64,000 bases of DNA, taken from NCBI GenBank assembly GCA_023525975.1, contig CM042034.1, positions 27,988,779 through 28,052,778 of the forward strand, written 5' to 3'. The translations under genes and the position numbers were made by a program. Under the pieces are notes generated by a model, which had not been told where the DNA came from, searched no databases, and saw nothing but the letters and a program-made list of their open reading frames with translations. Positions 11,701 to 22,770 of the stretch are shown in pieces. Source of the stretch: Smallanthus sonchifolius (lineage: Eukaryota > Streptophyta > Magnoliopsida > Asterales > Asteraceae). How positions within the stretch are numbered: the stretch's first letter is position 1; every line of letters begins with the position of its first letter.

Positions 11701-11703
11701 CCT

Positions 11704-13461
11704 TTGAAAAGATCTAAAGATATTGTGCTATTTGATACTATGTTATCCGCTAATTTACCCTCCTCCGGTTATACTAATGAGATTGTGGATAACCTTGAAT
11801 ATAGGAGGAGTAAAAGATGTAGAACTCAGACCAATTTTGGACCTGATTTTGTTACAACTTTTCTGACTAAAAGTTTTCATATTGATATGCTTAATGATGA
11901 GTTTTTTTCAATATATTTGATTGAAAATGATCCTAAAAACTTATCAAGAAGTAATAACTTCCATTGATGCTAGCTTATGGAAAGAAGCAATTAAAAGTGA
12001 ATTAGACTCTATTTCATCTAACCATACTTGGGAATTGACAGATTTACCCAAAGGAACCAAGCCTATTACTAGTAAATGGATATTTAAGAAAAAATTAAGA
12101 CCTAATGGGTCTATTGATAAATACAAGGCTAGACTTGTAATTAGAGGTTTTACTCAATAACAAGGTCATGATTTTTTTGATACATATTCTCTAGTAATTA
12201 AGATCACCACTATTAGGTCACTTATTGCTTTAGCTGCCATACATGATTTAGTTGTCCATTAAAACAGTTTTTTTAAATGGTGATCTTGAAGAGGAGATTT
12301 ATATGTTACAACCTGAGGGGTTTATTATTTCTGGTCAAGAGACTAAAGTATGTAAACTTAAAAAATCTTTGTATGGGTTGAAAAAAGCTCCTAAAAAAAT
12401 GGTATGAAAAATTAGGCAGTACCTTCAGAAATGATGGTTATATGGTGAACAGTTCTGACTCTTGTGTGTATTATAAACAATTTGAATCAGGATATGTTAT
12501 TATATGTTTATATGTAGATGATATGTTAATTTTTGGTGCTAACGTGAAAGATGTAAATCAAACCAAATCATTTTTATCATCTAAATTTGAAATGAAAGAT
12601 ATGGGTGAGGTTGATGTAATTCTAGGAATTAAAATTAAAAGAACTCAATATGGAATTTCTTTAAATCAGTCACATTATGTTGAACAGGTGCTTAAAAAGT
12701 TTGGTTGTTTTGATGTAAAACATGTGAGAACTCCTTATGATTCAAGTGTACATCTCAAAAAGAATAAATATGAAAGTGTATCACAACATGAATATGCTAA
12801 AATCATAGGAAGCATTATGTTTCTGATGAATCATACTCGACCGGATATAGCTTACACAGTTAGTAGACTCAGTCATTATACACATAATCCTGTTAAGGAA
12901 CATTGGGATGCACTTAATTGATTGTTAAGGTATCTTAAAGGTACTATAGACTTTAGTTTGCATTATAATAAATTTCCTGTTGTATTAGAAGGATATTGTG
13001 ATGCTAATTGGGTCTCTAATAATGATGAAGTAAGTTCTACAAGTGGTTATGTGTTTGTTTTAGGAGGTGGTGCAATTTCATGGAAATCTTCTAAACAAAC
13101 ATGTATTGCATGATCTACTATGGAGTCTGAATTCATTGCTCTTGACTTAGCAGGACAAGAAGCTGAATGGTTGAGAAGCCTATTAGCTGACATTCCTCAA
13201 TGGGGAAGAGAGGCAACTCCTATTTCAATTCATTGTGATTCACAGGCGGCTATAAGTGTTGCCAAGAATAATGTATATAATGGCAAGAAAAGGCATATAC
13301 GTCTAAGACATGGCTCGGTAAAACATATGCTGAAAGACGGTGTTATGGCCTTGGATTTTGTGAGATCTGAGAGAAATTTAGCAGATCCATTAACTAAATC
13401 TTTGACAAAAGGGCTACTCTTATCAACGTCGAGGGGGATGGGGCTTAAGCCTAATAACTAG
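11704..13461 (+). pseudogene. Copia reverse transcriptase and RNase H, multiply broken
   Basis: The RT starts near 11950 (ASLWKEAIKSELDSI, then KWIFKKKLRPNGS and YKARLV). The stretch 12160-12440 has stops and a frameshift around [11 protein letters not shown]. The catalytic YVDDML box is at about 12510-12530, followed by GSIMFLMNHTRPDIAYTVSR. RNase H shows [38 protein letters not shown] and NLADPLTK. In-frame stops occur at 12919-12921 (TGA) and 13111-13116 (TGA near CIA). The frame ends at 13461. The stretch 11704-11920 is the poorly conserved linker between integrase and RT. Confidence 0.93.
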
Positions 13462-14048
13462 GATAATATGGTTGGCACCCACAGTGGTCAAACGAAGCTA
13501 TATAAATCCTAGTCTCAACTACTTCCTATCCCTATGGCATGTGGTAGTGCTATATTTTGAAGTTGTGTAATTGAATTCATAGCCTTATGAGGTGGTTCTT
13601 TAGAGAAGAACTTGATGGATTCAATAACTGATGTTGAGGTTGAATATATTTTTATGTTCTTAATGATTTCATTATAATGTGGAGTCAGTTTATGTATAGT
13701 GAAGACTTCTAATTGAAATCACCTATGTGAGTGTGAAGGTTTGGCCATCTTCTATAAGAGATATAGGCTATCTCTTTAGAGCACTCATGAGTCCCAAGGT
13801 TAGTATTTGGCTATTTTTCTTACTTTTGTATAGCAGAAATTGAACTTAACATCGGATTTGGTATGTGTTGTGAGGGTCTCATTTGAATTTATTAAGTTCA
13901 AGAGTTATTCACTTAAATGAAATTCTAATGTTGCCTCACTACACTATGTGCTAATTCAAATCTTAAGATATTAGCATTTAAGTACAAATCAAGTCCATCG
14001 TTTGATCAGGAGTTTAGGAACTGCTTTGAATGTCTTCTGGTGGGGGAT
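13462..14048 (+). other. Copia 3' internal untranslated region
   Basis: Non-coding; ends in the polypurine tract tggtgggggat just before the 3' LTR. Confidence 0.75.
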
Positions 14049-14428
14049 TGTTGGGATAAAAGACAATAAAAGAATTGTTTTATTTAACTTTTTTATATTA
14101 TTATTTATATAATAATATATTTTATCTTTATTTTTTAAACGGTTTTATCAAACCCGTTTTTTTTGGGAAAGCAGTTTTGCCCTAATTTTTAGGGCATCTT
14201 CTTTTAAACTTCTGGTCAAAAGGTTTGGATAAATTTCTATGATCGATTGTTCTTTAGTGCACAAGATGATTGATTAAACTTGTGTTACCTTGGGGAGCGA
14301 TTCACAATCTTCTATTTGCACCACGGTAGTGTTCAAATCGCTTTCAAGGCAATGTGATTACACACGACACAACATTTTTCTTTGTTGATTCTTTATTTCT
14401 CCATTGGTTCTGCACAGTTATTCCAACA
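14049..14428 (+). repeat. 3' LTR (380 bp)
   Basis: Partner of 9046-9430, with the same terminal motifs, followed by the attgg target duplication. Confidence 0.95.
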
Positions 14429-14433
14429 ATTGG

Positions 14434-15338
14434 TTCGACTGTCAGTCTGATTTTCAAAACATTCGTCGAAAGGGTGAAGGGTTAGGAGTCATAAATCCAA
14501 TTAAATGGAAGATGATTAAAAATAACTTATATGATAATTGTTAAATTGAAATTCTTGTATTATCTAATCAAACTATGGACTATTTAACTTTTAGATTTTG
14601 ACTTTTAAACCTTTTTAAGTCACCCTTGGTAATTTCAATCACTTTTGGTATTCTAGATGTGTGGGCATAATGCTAGCCAAAAATTTTTTTTAGCCAAACT
14701 AGGAAAAAAAATAGAACCCTAATTTTGCGTGGGTTTAACAACATCCTCATCCCAATCTTTATACATGTCTTGTAACTAAATTTTAAGGAAAATTTTAAAA
14801 AATCATCAAAATCACATTTCCATTTTCTTATCTGAAAACAAGGATAACTTGACGGATGCTACAGGAGTTCTCCATATTTGGAGACTCACTATAGACATCG
14901 CAGCTCATTCTCTCTCAACCACCACCTTTTCCTCCCAATGCTTCTTCTCCAAAGCAAAGAAACACTAAAAATTTATTGTCTTTGATCCATTGTCTTCCTA
15001 TCCCTTACATTGATAAAATCGTCTCCATCTCACTATTGCTAGGGTTCATATTTTCTCCTTGCTATGTATATCTCTAATCAAATCGTCTCCGTTAACTTTC
15101 TTAGCGAATATCTAGAGGAAGAATCATCGATTTACATGTTTTTTTTTCTGGAAGAAATCACAAGAATGTTAGTATTTTTTGAAAACCTAGCGGGATTTGG
15201 CCGTTTCAAAGTACGAGATGAAGGAAAGCTTTCTAAAGTCTATGTGAGTGTATAGATATGATATGATGTGAGTAATTAATCATTTCATTTGTCATTTTAG
15301 TTTTTGTATGCTTTTAATCAAAGAAGACATATTAATCA
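14434..15338. other. Non-coding region
   Basis: No supported gene. A 63-codon open frame at 15064-15255 has no recognisable features and no splice context. 14860-15060 is C/T-rich and could be an old leader sequence. Confidence 0.4.
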
Positions 15339-15430
15339 GTGGCAGACCCAAGAACTTTTTTTCAATGAGGTCACTAATATCAAGTGTTTAGATATCTATT
15401 ACTCGAATATAGAATTTTTGGTTTGGGTCA
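15339..15430 (+). mobile_element. hAT-like terminal fragment
   Basis: Starts CAGTGGCAGACCCAAGAACT, the form of a plant hAT terminal inverted repeat (CAGTGGCGGA...). No matching right end or 8-bp duplication was found nearby, so it is a fragment at best. Confidence 0.4.
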
Positions 15431-15949
15431 CATGTTGTATGATGGTGATTTTAGTTTTGTTTGTATGATTTTGAAAGTGATTTTATCGGATATCTTACGT
15501 TTTGAATCAATTTAAGAATTTCAGTGATTTGATAGCAAAAGATGATGAGAATCTAGTTCACTTAGAAGTATAGAATAAGACATGTTCGTTTGAAGGGGGC
15601 TTAAAGAGATGATGAGCATAATAAAAGGAATATTCAAATAATGAATGATAAGAATCTAATTCACTTAAAAGTATAATTCTCTGTTTAGTTCGGTTCCTAC
15701 TGCGTGCTCAGTTTCTCACGGTTACTGCTGATAGACAACAGCTAAAACAATCCAAAAAATTAAACTTGTTTTAAATCGTCATCAAACATAATAAATTGCT
15801 ATTATAGACGTTTAATACAATTTAATTTGTACTAAATTGCTATTACATATGTTTAATACAATTTAATGTATATATCGAGTATAGTTAAATGTCTTGGAGG
15901 TTTCCTTTCATTTTGTGGACTATAAAAGTAAGGCAGAGGCCTTAGTATG
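15431..15949. other. Non-coding region with a short internal duplication
   Basis: The motif gataagaatctaattcactt near 15648 repeats a diverged form near 15543 (gatgagaatctagttcactt). No gene seen. Confidence 0.4.
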
Positions 15950-16218
15950 ATGGGGATGAAGACTTGTGTACACAAAAGATAGTGAGAGGGCTTGAGAAAT
16001 TAGATTTTTGAGAGATTTCATATACTCTCAAAGATGCTCTAACACACAACACATTTCCAATAATATGTTGGCATCAGTGTTTACGGACTGATATCCGGTC
16101 TTATCTATACTTGCTGAATACATACAGGTATACTTGTCGTTGTGTGTGGTTAGGATTGGTGATTCCATTTTAAAACCATTGTGTGAGTTCTTGATTATTT
16201 TATATACACACCCTAGCA
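15950..16218 (+). repeat. Probable 5' LTR end (U5) of a Ty3/gypsy element
   Basis: This lies directly before a primer-site-like sequence and ends ..ccctagca, an LTR-type CA end. The left boundary is not defined, and no second copy was found in the window. Confidence 0.4.
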
Positions 16219-16229
16219 TATTAAGTTTT

Positions 16230-16247
16230 TGGCGACGTTGCGGAGGA
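16230..16247 (+). promoter_or_regulatory. Ty3/gypsy-type primer binding site
   Basis: tggcgacgttgcggagga resembles the tggcgccgttgccgggga primer site of plant Athila/Tat-type Ty3 elements, with three differences. In those elements it lies a few bases after the 5' LTR. Confidence 0.6.
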
Positions 16248-16484
16248 CACTTGCATTGGCGATTTCAAGAAAGACCCACGGCGGGGATCCAACCAATTTT
16301 TCTCTTCTTTCTATTTTTATTATTTTTATGTGATTTTTATTTTCTAGTATTAGTTTTCGTGTGTTTTTGCTTTTAGTAGGATTATTCACTTGTTAATATT
16401 TTTTCTTTTTTTAGGTTTATTTTAATTTTATCGCTACTTTATTTTATTTTATTATTTTTGTTATTATCTCACCTGTCACTTTGA

Positions 16485-16750
16485 GGAATATGTGTAGACA
16501 GCAGGTTGGTAGATTTGTGGAGCCGTGGTGCGAGATCTGTGGTGAGGACCATTGGGTGCAGGATTGCCACTATTCACAGAGAGATCCCTATGACGGATGT
16601 GAGTTAATAGAGTTGACGCTGAGCAGAGGAAGAAAGAGATGGATGTGATGCTTGCTTACGCTAAGAAGAGGAAGAGAGAGATGAAGGTGGCGTTGAGCAG
16701 AGAAATAAAATTTACTTGTAGGGATCGAGACTTTAGAGAAAGAAGATGAT
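16485..16750 (+). pseudogene. Ty3/gypsy gag remnant with zinc knuckle
   Basis: Reading from about 16488, the frame gives MCRQQVGRFVEPWCEICGED and a knuckle CEICGEDHWVQDC (C-x2-C-x3-H-x4-C), the spacing seen in plant Ty3-type gag proteins. After about 16605 the sense continues in another frame as a Lys/Arg-rich helix (EQRKKEMDVM, KKRKREMK). No protease, RT or integrase follows. With the primer site upstream, this looks like a gutted or non-autonomous Ty3 element. Confidence 0.5.
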
Positions 16751-17222
16751 GACATGATGATCAATTTGTTCCTGTTATGATGTCACTGATTGATGGAGAT
16801 TTTAAAAAGGATTCTTGAGTAGGCGTTTTTCTCTATGTATATGTTAGGTGACATCTAAACGGAAACCCAAATTATCTATATATATAGGTATGTCCATCAT
16901 ATAGCCCGCATATATTATTAACCAAATTAGGTCATTTTACTAATTAATTAAATGGTATGACGCCACACTATACGTGCTTTTAACAACAATTTGATATGGT
17001 AATAATTCTTCAGGTTGTGATCACATTGGATGCTCTAACTTACTAGTTTCAGCTCTAAATCAACTAGTTTCAGTTTGATTCTACGGTTTTACGACTTCTT
17101 CTCAAGTTTTTATACTAGTAACCTCGGTTTAAAAAAGGTGAGACCCTCCGCGTGTAGGTCCTAAATAAGGAGGCGCGAGGCATCCACTATTGAAAAAAAC
17201 TAGTAAATTCTTAATAGATAAC
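16751..17222. other. Non-coding region
   Basis: Nothing coding. Possibly the remainder of the Ty3-like fragment; no LTR copy recognised. Confidence 0.35.
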
Positions 17223-17560
17223 CAGGGGTGGCGCGTCAATACAAATAAATAAGTTGTCGCTTAGGGCCCCCATATTTAAGGGGCCTCATATTTTTAAGAT
17301 TTAATTTTGTTAAATTTTCAGGTTTTGACAAATATAACAAAAAAATAGTATACCTAAAAAAGTTTTATTTTTACTAAAACTCACTCCAACTATAATACAT
17401 GTGATTATGTGACCTTAAAAAATTGTATGAAAAATATGCATCCTCATATTCCTATGTGTTAGGATTATAAGAAAAAAAATGTATTTTTTTATGAAAAGAA
17501 GCCCCAATTTTGTAATTCGCTTTGGCCCAAAAAATATTGAGCAGACCCTAACATTTTAAC
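17223..17560. mobile_element. Decayed hAT-like non-autonomous element
   Basis: The left side CAGGGGTGGCGCGTCAATA and the reverse complement of the right side (agggtctgctcaata) are similar. The interior has the 'ggggcctca ... ttggccc' composition of this group. No clean 8-bp duplication, so boundaries are approximate. Confidence 0.4.
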
Positions 17561-17971
17561 TTGTTGATATTTAAAACAATAAAATAAGATATAAAAATAA
17601 ATATATTCAAGAAAAAGATTTAGAAACAACTAAATAAGTTTTCTATACAACCAAAAGAATAACCGTAAGTACATACATAGATACACACAGTCTAAAAAAG
17701 CCCAGTAGATAAAAAAAAAGGGAAAAAATATAAAAATAGACATTTGACTAGAAAAATAATCAAAAATAGATATTCAAATTTAGCCTCATAATTTATGGAC
17801 ATTACTCTTGTGAACCGGCTAAAGCCGGCTAAGCTAGCCTTTTTTCATATTTCCGTGTCAACATTCCTTTTGTAGTGTACAAACCAACCGGATTGTGACA
17901 CGTGGCAGACTAAGCCTCAAAAAAAGCGGAGACTAAGCCGTCTAATAAGTTTGCTATAGTCGTCTAGCATT

Positions 17972-18145
17972 TAGCCGGCAAACTTAAAAGGCTTAGCCGG
18001 CTAACTTAAAAGGCTTAGCCGGCTAACTTAAAAGGCTTAGCCGACTAACTTAAAAGGCTTAGCCGACAAACTAAAAAGGCTTAGCCGACAAACTAAAAAG
18101 ACTTAGCCGACAAACTAATATTTTAAGGTTTAGTCGGCAAACTTA
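17972..18145 (+). repeat. 22-bp tandem array in the left arm of the foldback element
   Basis: About eight copies of a unit like gccggctaacttaaaaggct + ta drift to gccgacaaactaaaaaggct + ta along the array. The right arm holds only two or three such units. Confidence 0.92.
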
Positions 18146-18451
18146 AAATGTGTTACCAAAAGTGGGCACTCTCGACACACATGTAAAATCTCTCTTCGTT
18201 CACATATGTAATCGAAAGAGGGATTTTATATGTGTGTCGAGAGGCATACTTTTGGTAAACCTTAAAATATTGTATTTTAAGACCATGGTTTTTGCTGGGT
18301 AAGCATTACTTTTGTCGGCTAAGTCTTTTTAATTTGCCGGCTAAGCCTTTTAAGTTTGCCAGCTAAACGCTAGACGACTATAGCATGCTTATTAGACGGC
18401 TTAGCCTCCGCTTTTTTAAGGCTTAGCCTGCCACGTGTCGTAATCACGTTG

Positions 18452-19337
18452 GTTCGTACCAGGGGCGGATTCACTTCATTTGCGGGGGGTGGGAAGGCAC
18501 CCACTGAGAATATGTCCAGTAGGGTTAAAAAGCTTTAACTTAAATAAAAAATAATCAGGCACCCAAGCTCTAGCGACGGAATTAAAGAGGCAGACACCTT
18601 AAGTCATTTTCGTAGTTTGAATGATCGGAAAAGAAAAATATTCCGGCAAAGAACGACGGTACTAGCTACTGGTTCAAAGTTGCTTTAGAGAGATAAATGA
18701 AGAAGGAAGAAGTACTACTACTAGAGACGACAAAGAGATTATGAGTAATTAATGTTTTTTACTTTTGACTATGTTATGTAGGGCTAGAGATGGGTTGATC
18801 TATGTTAAAAGGAAATCTGACATCTTTAGACTCTAATCCATTAATTAATTATTTAATTTTTTAAAAACTTAAATTAAAATGTAACATCTAACTTTTGTAT
18901 GTAATTTATATTAGTTTCTTTATTTAGTTAAAAAAATCTATTTTTTATTTTTATTTGTATTACTTTATCGATTTACTTGATTCAATATTTATTAGGGTGA
19001 AGGTGAAAGATGAAAACGTATGTTTGAGATTTAATTTGGGTTCGGGTTCATTCGGGAACACCAATGCAACCTATTTGTTTCCATTCGGGTAAATATGAGG
19101 TGACAATATATGGTTGGTTGGTTGTAAAAACATTTTCAAGTAGTTTTGGGTTGTACCTCTTCCACCTTACTTTCTTTACTTTTCAGACACATATATACAT
19201 ATAATTTATCAACTGAATAAATTATCATTATTTGGTCTGTTTTGCCCGGTCAATTTTTGTTATCTTTGACCTGCTTTGACCGTTTCATTTTTTTGCAACC
19301 GCTGACGAAAAATCTTGGATCTACCACTGGTTCGTAC
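18452..19337. mobile_element. hAT non-autonomous element nested in the foldback element
   Basis: Element 18460-19329 (870 bp) starts CAGGGGCGGATTC and ends GGATCTACCACTG. Read inverted, the ends are related (CAGNGGNNGAT). An exact 8-bp duplication gttcgtac (18452-18459, 19330-19337) matches the hAT rule. There is no transposase ORF. Confidence 0.93.
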
Positions 19338-19501
19338 ACTGTAAAAAGGAATGTTGGCACGGAAATATGAGCAGGCTAGCTTAGCCGGTTTTAGCCGGTT
19401 CATAAGGGTAATATCTATGAATTAGAAGACTAAATTTGGATGTCCATTTTTGATAACTTTTCTTGTCAAGTGTTCATTTTCGTATTTTTCCCTAAAAAAA
19501 A

Positions 19502-20074
19502 CACATAAATAAATAAGTACCTTTTTAGGGTTTTAAAAAGCAAAAATCTCCAATCACAACTTCATATAATTCTCTTTAATATCCTTTTCCATCATCCTCA
19601 CGTCAGTCTCAACCTTCCATCGATGTCGTCTCGTGCATCAGGATGCACCCGAGACGTGATTTTTAAAACCAAACTAGTAACTTGAATAATTAAACGCAAC
19701 TAAAATCCGTACCGAACCAAATAATATCCTACTTGTCTTGACATTAATTTCGTTTAAAAAAGTACAAATATTCAACCTGATTAATTAGCGCAATGATTAA
19801 AATAATTATAGCGTTTACTTAAAGTTTTGCATGGTTGTATTGATTGACTTTGTTTATGATATATAAACATCCCACATGGCCCATAAGAATGATTAAATAA
19901 TTAGTCAAATGTAGGCACGTAACAAGGCGATGTGATCAATTGTGATTGTAAATTATAACATATATGTTTTTTTAGGTGTCAATTTTAGAAAATAGAGTAG
20001 TTAACATTAGAATTTATTAATTTCTGTTGAAAAGAAAGACGATTACAATAAAGTGGCAGGTAAACGGCAACAAG
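19502..20074. other. Non-coding region
   Basis: No gene. 19610-19670 contains a GC-richer stretch (cgatgtcgtctcgtgcatca) of unknown origin. Confidence 0.4.
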
Positions 20075-21147
20075 TTACGCTGCAACCTCCTTTTTAATAG
20101 CTAAACCGATCCTACTAAAAACAAAGTTTTGGGTCTTAGGGGCCGAAATATTACTATGCACGACTCGTTGAACCCTGTTTAGGAATTTCATTGCCTCCGG
20201 TGCTAGGAACCCAAAAGTATCAAAAGCAAAAGGGATAAACACGTGTTGGTTCTCTAAACAAGCTTTCTCGTGTTTAGCAACTTTGTCTGATTCCGCCTTT
20301 AAAGTAGCATGGCCTGCCACAACCACATTGTCCCTGAGCCCCACAAGAGGGGACACTCCAGTAAGGTCCACACAAGCGTGTTCCCCCTGCCTAACCAAAC
20401 ACAAGAATATCAGCCGACCGTAGAGTAGACCTCCCTTCAAGCGGATCTGTCAGAAAGTTCACGGGGGCCTCTTTTTTAGCAGAAATTCCTGCCCGTTTGA
20501 GAACATCACAAAGAACATCCCTAACCAAATCATGTCTGTATTTAAACCCGGGTAACTCTTTGCAATGGACCACATGCTCACCGAAAGAATCCAAACAAGC
20601 CTTGTGCAAACTGGGCAGGGCTCATCAGTCGGAAACAAGGGGATCATTAGCCGATACTTGAGGATATCCCGGTACTCCACAGCCGACGTATGCTGGCCCA
20701 GTCCTTCAATGGGGATAACTGTTAGAAAATCTTAAGCCCGAGGAGCCCGGAGACATTCAAACACCGCTTTTTGGCGAGGTGATAAATCCAACTTTACTCT
20801 CAAATTCTGGATGATTCTGCTAAATAAGGCATTCGCCAAAGCATGTTGGGCTTTAGGGGGGGCGGTGTCCTTATTAGAGAAACCGCTAAGATCGAAATTA
20901 GGAAGGGACATGCGCAAGCGATCCATCGCACACCCATAATCAGAGTCTAACCCATCAATATCACAACCCCGAAGAATGTGGTCCGGTAAACTCCAAGATT
21001 GTGTCCTCGAGGCCACAAATGCATAAGCAGATACATCATGAGCCGCACATAAACCCAAACCCCCAAAACGGGTTGTAAGTGATGCCAACCTCCATTGAAA
21101 ATCCTCAAAAAAAGCACAACCACAAACCACGATAATCTGTTTTTGAA
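20075..21147 (-). pseudogene. C-terminus of a non-LTR-type retroelement protein with zinc knuckle and nuclease-like domain
   Basis: Minus-strand reading starts inside a coding region (VVCGCAFFEDFQWRLASL, TRFGGLGLCAAHD) and runs to TAA at 20077-20075. In order: a helical post-RT segment; EGLGQHTSAVEYRDILKYRL; a knuckle of form CPVC...GEHVVHC; RHDLVRDVL; KEAPVNFL; ADILVFG then ACVDLTGVSP. That last order recalls the CCHC plus restriction-like endonuclease end of site-specific non-LTR elements, and a plant protein group of that shape. The nuclease assignment is my inference. Damage: in-frame TAA at 20734-20732, a one-base frameshift near 20614, a stop/frameshift near 20400, and a missing N terminus beyond 21147. 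Confidence 0.6.
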
Positions 21148-21507
21148 AATGAATTGTTTATTCTACCAAGCTATCACAACTTTAGTATTTTTAAGATTTA
21201 TTAACCTATTTTTAGTATTTTTTTAAGATTAAAAAACTATTTTGAAAAAAATATACAAACGTGTACTTTAAGATTTAAACATATATATAGTTGTTTTAAA
21301 AAAATAAAATAAAATAAAACATTTTCTGGAAAATAAAGCCTTTATATTTTCTTTTAAAGATTTTACTTTTTAAAAAAAATATAGGTTATCCAATGAGATT
21401 AGGAGAGATACACAAACACTTATTTCAAAAACACTCTTTTAATACTTTTTAAGGAACACCATTTGGGTAAATATTTTTTTCACCAACACTATCTTGGAAA
21501 AAAACTC
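21140..21507. mobile_element. One arm of a MULE-like element (same family as 25610-26469)
   Basis: From ttttgaaaatgaattgttta to the end ..aaaaaaactc it aligns with 26105-26469. The opposite arm is missing, and the left side abuts the retroelement pseudogene. Confidence 0.75.
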
Positions 21508-22589
21508 GTGGATACATATGTACTAGCAGTCACGTCAGGGGGATACAATTTTTTAGTTTTGGACAAACACCTGATGTATGACCGTTTCACATAGGCACGT
21601 CTGAGACACTCAACCTCATCAACCGGCGAGCCACCGACCTCACTTTTCATTTCGACCACCTTTTGATCAGGGTCTACTGGTTTCTTCCTACTTTGGACCC
21701 ATCGGGCGAGCGGTAAATCTCACGACCAGTTATGCGTTCGGTGTGCAAGCGCACATAGGCATGTTCATGTCGTCTATCCCTCTAAATTCGTGCCCGATGA
21801 AGTCTGGACTAGCCAGCAAACCCAAACATTCATGCATAAACATAACAAAACGATCTTAAAACATTTGGTCCGTTAGAGTATGCTAGTTTTATTTAAGACT
21901 GTGATTCAAATCCCAAGCTTTATATTGTAACAATTTAGTATACATCGTTTTTTAAATTTATGTAACCTCACCTAAAAATCTCTAAACTATTAATGTTAAA
22001 AAGAAAAATGGTAAAAAGTGGAGTGAGCCAATTTGGTGAGGTTTGGTCCATTGAGATTGAAGGATCTTCTGTGGGGTGACGACATGTGGGTACGTTGTAT
22101 GTTAAGCTAGAACGAGTGAATAATTGTATCAGTATTCAAGAATTTCTTGGCTCCTGTGCACAGATAATTCTATTTAATTACATTATCAAGAATTAATCTG
22201 ATACCGGCAGGTAAAAAGATACCTTTCAAGTTCCAAAGAAGACAATTTTCACTGTCTGTATGTTTTGCAATAACGATTAATAAAAGCCAAAGACAATCAT
22301 TATCTAGAGTGGGTTTGTATTTAAAAGAACGGTTTTTACCCATGGACAGTTGTATGTCGCGCTATCAAGAGTAGAGACGGATTAAAGTTACTGATATTGG
22401 ATAGAGATGGTAAAGTTATTAATCAAACAACAAATGTTGTATACAAGGAAATATATAAAGATTTATGAAAAAAGAATATATTTTATCAATGGCATTATAA
22501 TTTTCTTTTTTCCCTATGTAAAGTAAATTACTATTTTATTTATGAATTTGTTTTACACATTTATGAATGATAAATGTTTCTTTTAATCA
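21508..22589. other. Non-coding region with a possible coding relic
   Basis: 21530-21830 is GC-richer than its surroundings. Its minus strand gives short open pieces (HAYVRLHTERITGREIYRSP; VVEMKSEVGG) that look like decayed transposon coding sequence, with no family assigned. The rest shows nothing. Confidence 0.35.
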
Positions 22590-22620
22590 ACCGTGTATTA
22601 CACGGGTAATAACCTAGTAT
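22590..22620 (-). repeat. End of a dispersed repeat (accgtgtattacacggg)
   Basis: The short palindromic motif followed by taataacctagt is the reverse-oriented counterpart of the repeat starting at 47051 (ctaggtta...ccatgttttacatggg). It ends next to the expansin promoter. Confidence 0.5.
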
Positions 22621-22624
22621 ATAT

Positions 22625-22632
22625 TATATAAA
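22625..22632 (+). promoter_or_regulatory. TATA box candidate of the expansin gene
   Basis: TATATAAA lies about 140 bp before the start codon, leaving room for a normal plant 5' UTR of about 110 bases. Confidence 0.55.
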
Positions 22633-22770
22633 CATATACTTTAATAAATATTAATTTCTATTCCCTACAATTGCAGACTTACATGTGATATTGTTGGATT
22701 GGTTACTATTTAATCACCTCTTCTTCTTCCCATCTTTCTTCAACTCTTCTAGTGTTGAGAGCTAGCAAAC

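Larger units (their letters stand above)
9041..14433 (+). mobile_element. Complete Copia LTR retrotransposon with target duplication
   Basis: The element proper is 9046-14428, flanked by an exact 5-bp duplication attgg (9041-9045, 14429-14433). Both LTRs begin TGTTGGGATAAAAG and end TTCCAACA. The internal order gag, protease, integrase, RT, RNase H is the Copia order. A purine run (tctggtgggggat, ending 14048) precedes the 3' LTR. Several stops and frameshifts make it non-autonomous. The tRNA-Met primer site normally found after the 5' LTR is not recognisable. Confidence 0.96.
17720..19493. mobile_element. Palindromic (foldback) MULE-like element, split by a hAT insertion
   Basis: Left arm 17720-18200 and right arm 18215-19493 are inverted copies meeting at a hairpin (arms accaaaagt.../...acttttggt around a loop near 18200-18213). 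Outer ends read GGGAAAAA.../...TTTTTCCC. Runs of 8-9 A on each side (17711-17719, 19494-19501) could be the 9-bp duplication expected of Mutator-like elements, but homopolymers are weak evidence. Removing the nested hAT leaves about 0.9 kb. No transposase is present. Confidence 0.8.

Noticed and set aside
15064..15255. 63-codon ORF
   Set aside because: No domain, no neighbours in splice phase, length expected by chance in AT-rich DNA.
17972..18145. CRISPR-like look of regularly spaced repeats
   Set aside because: Units are contiguous without unique spacers, in a plant transposon arm.
20391..20680. Two overlapping minus-strand ORFs taken as separate genes
   Set aside because: They are the two sides of a frameshift in one retroelement pseudogene.
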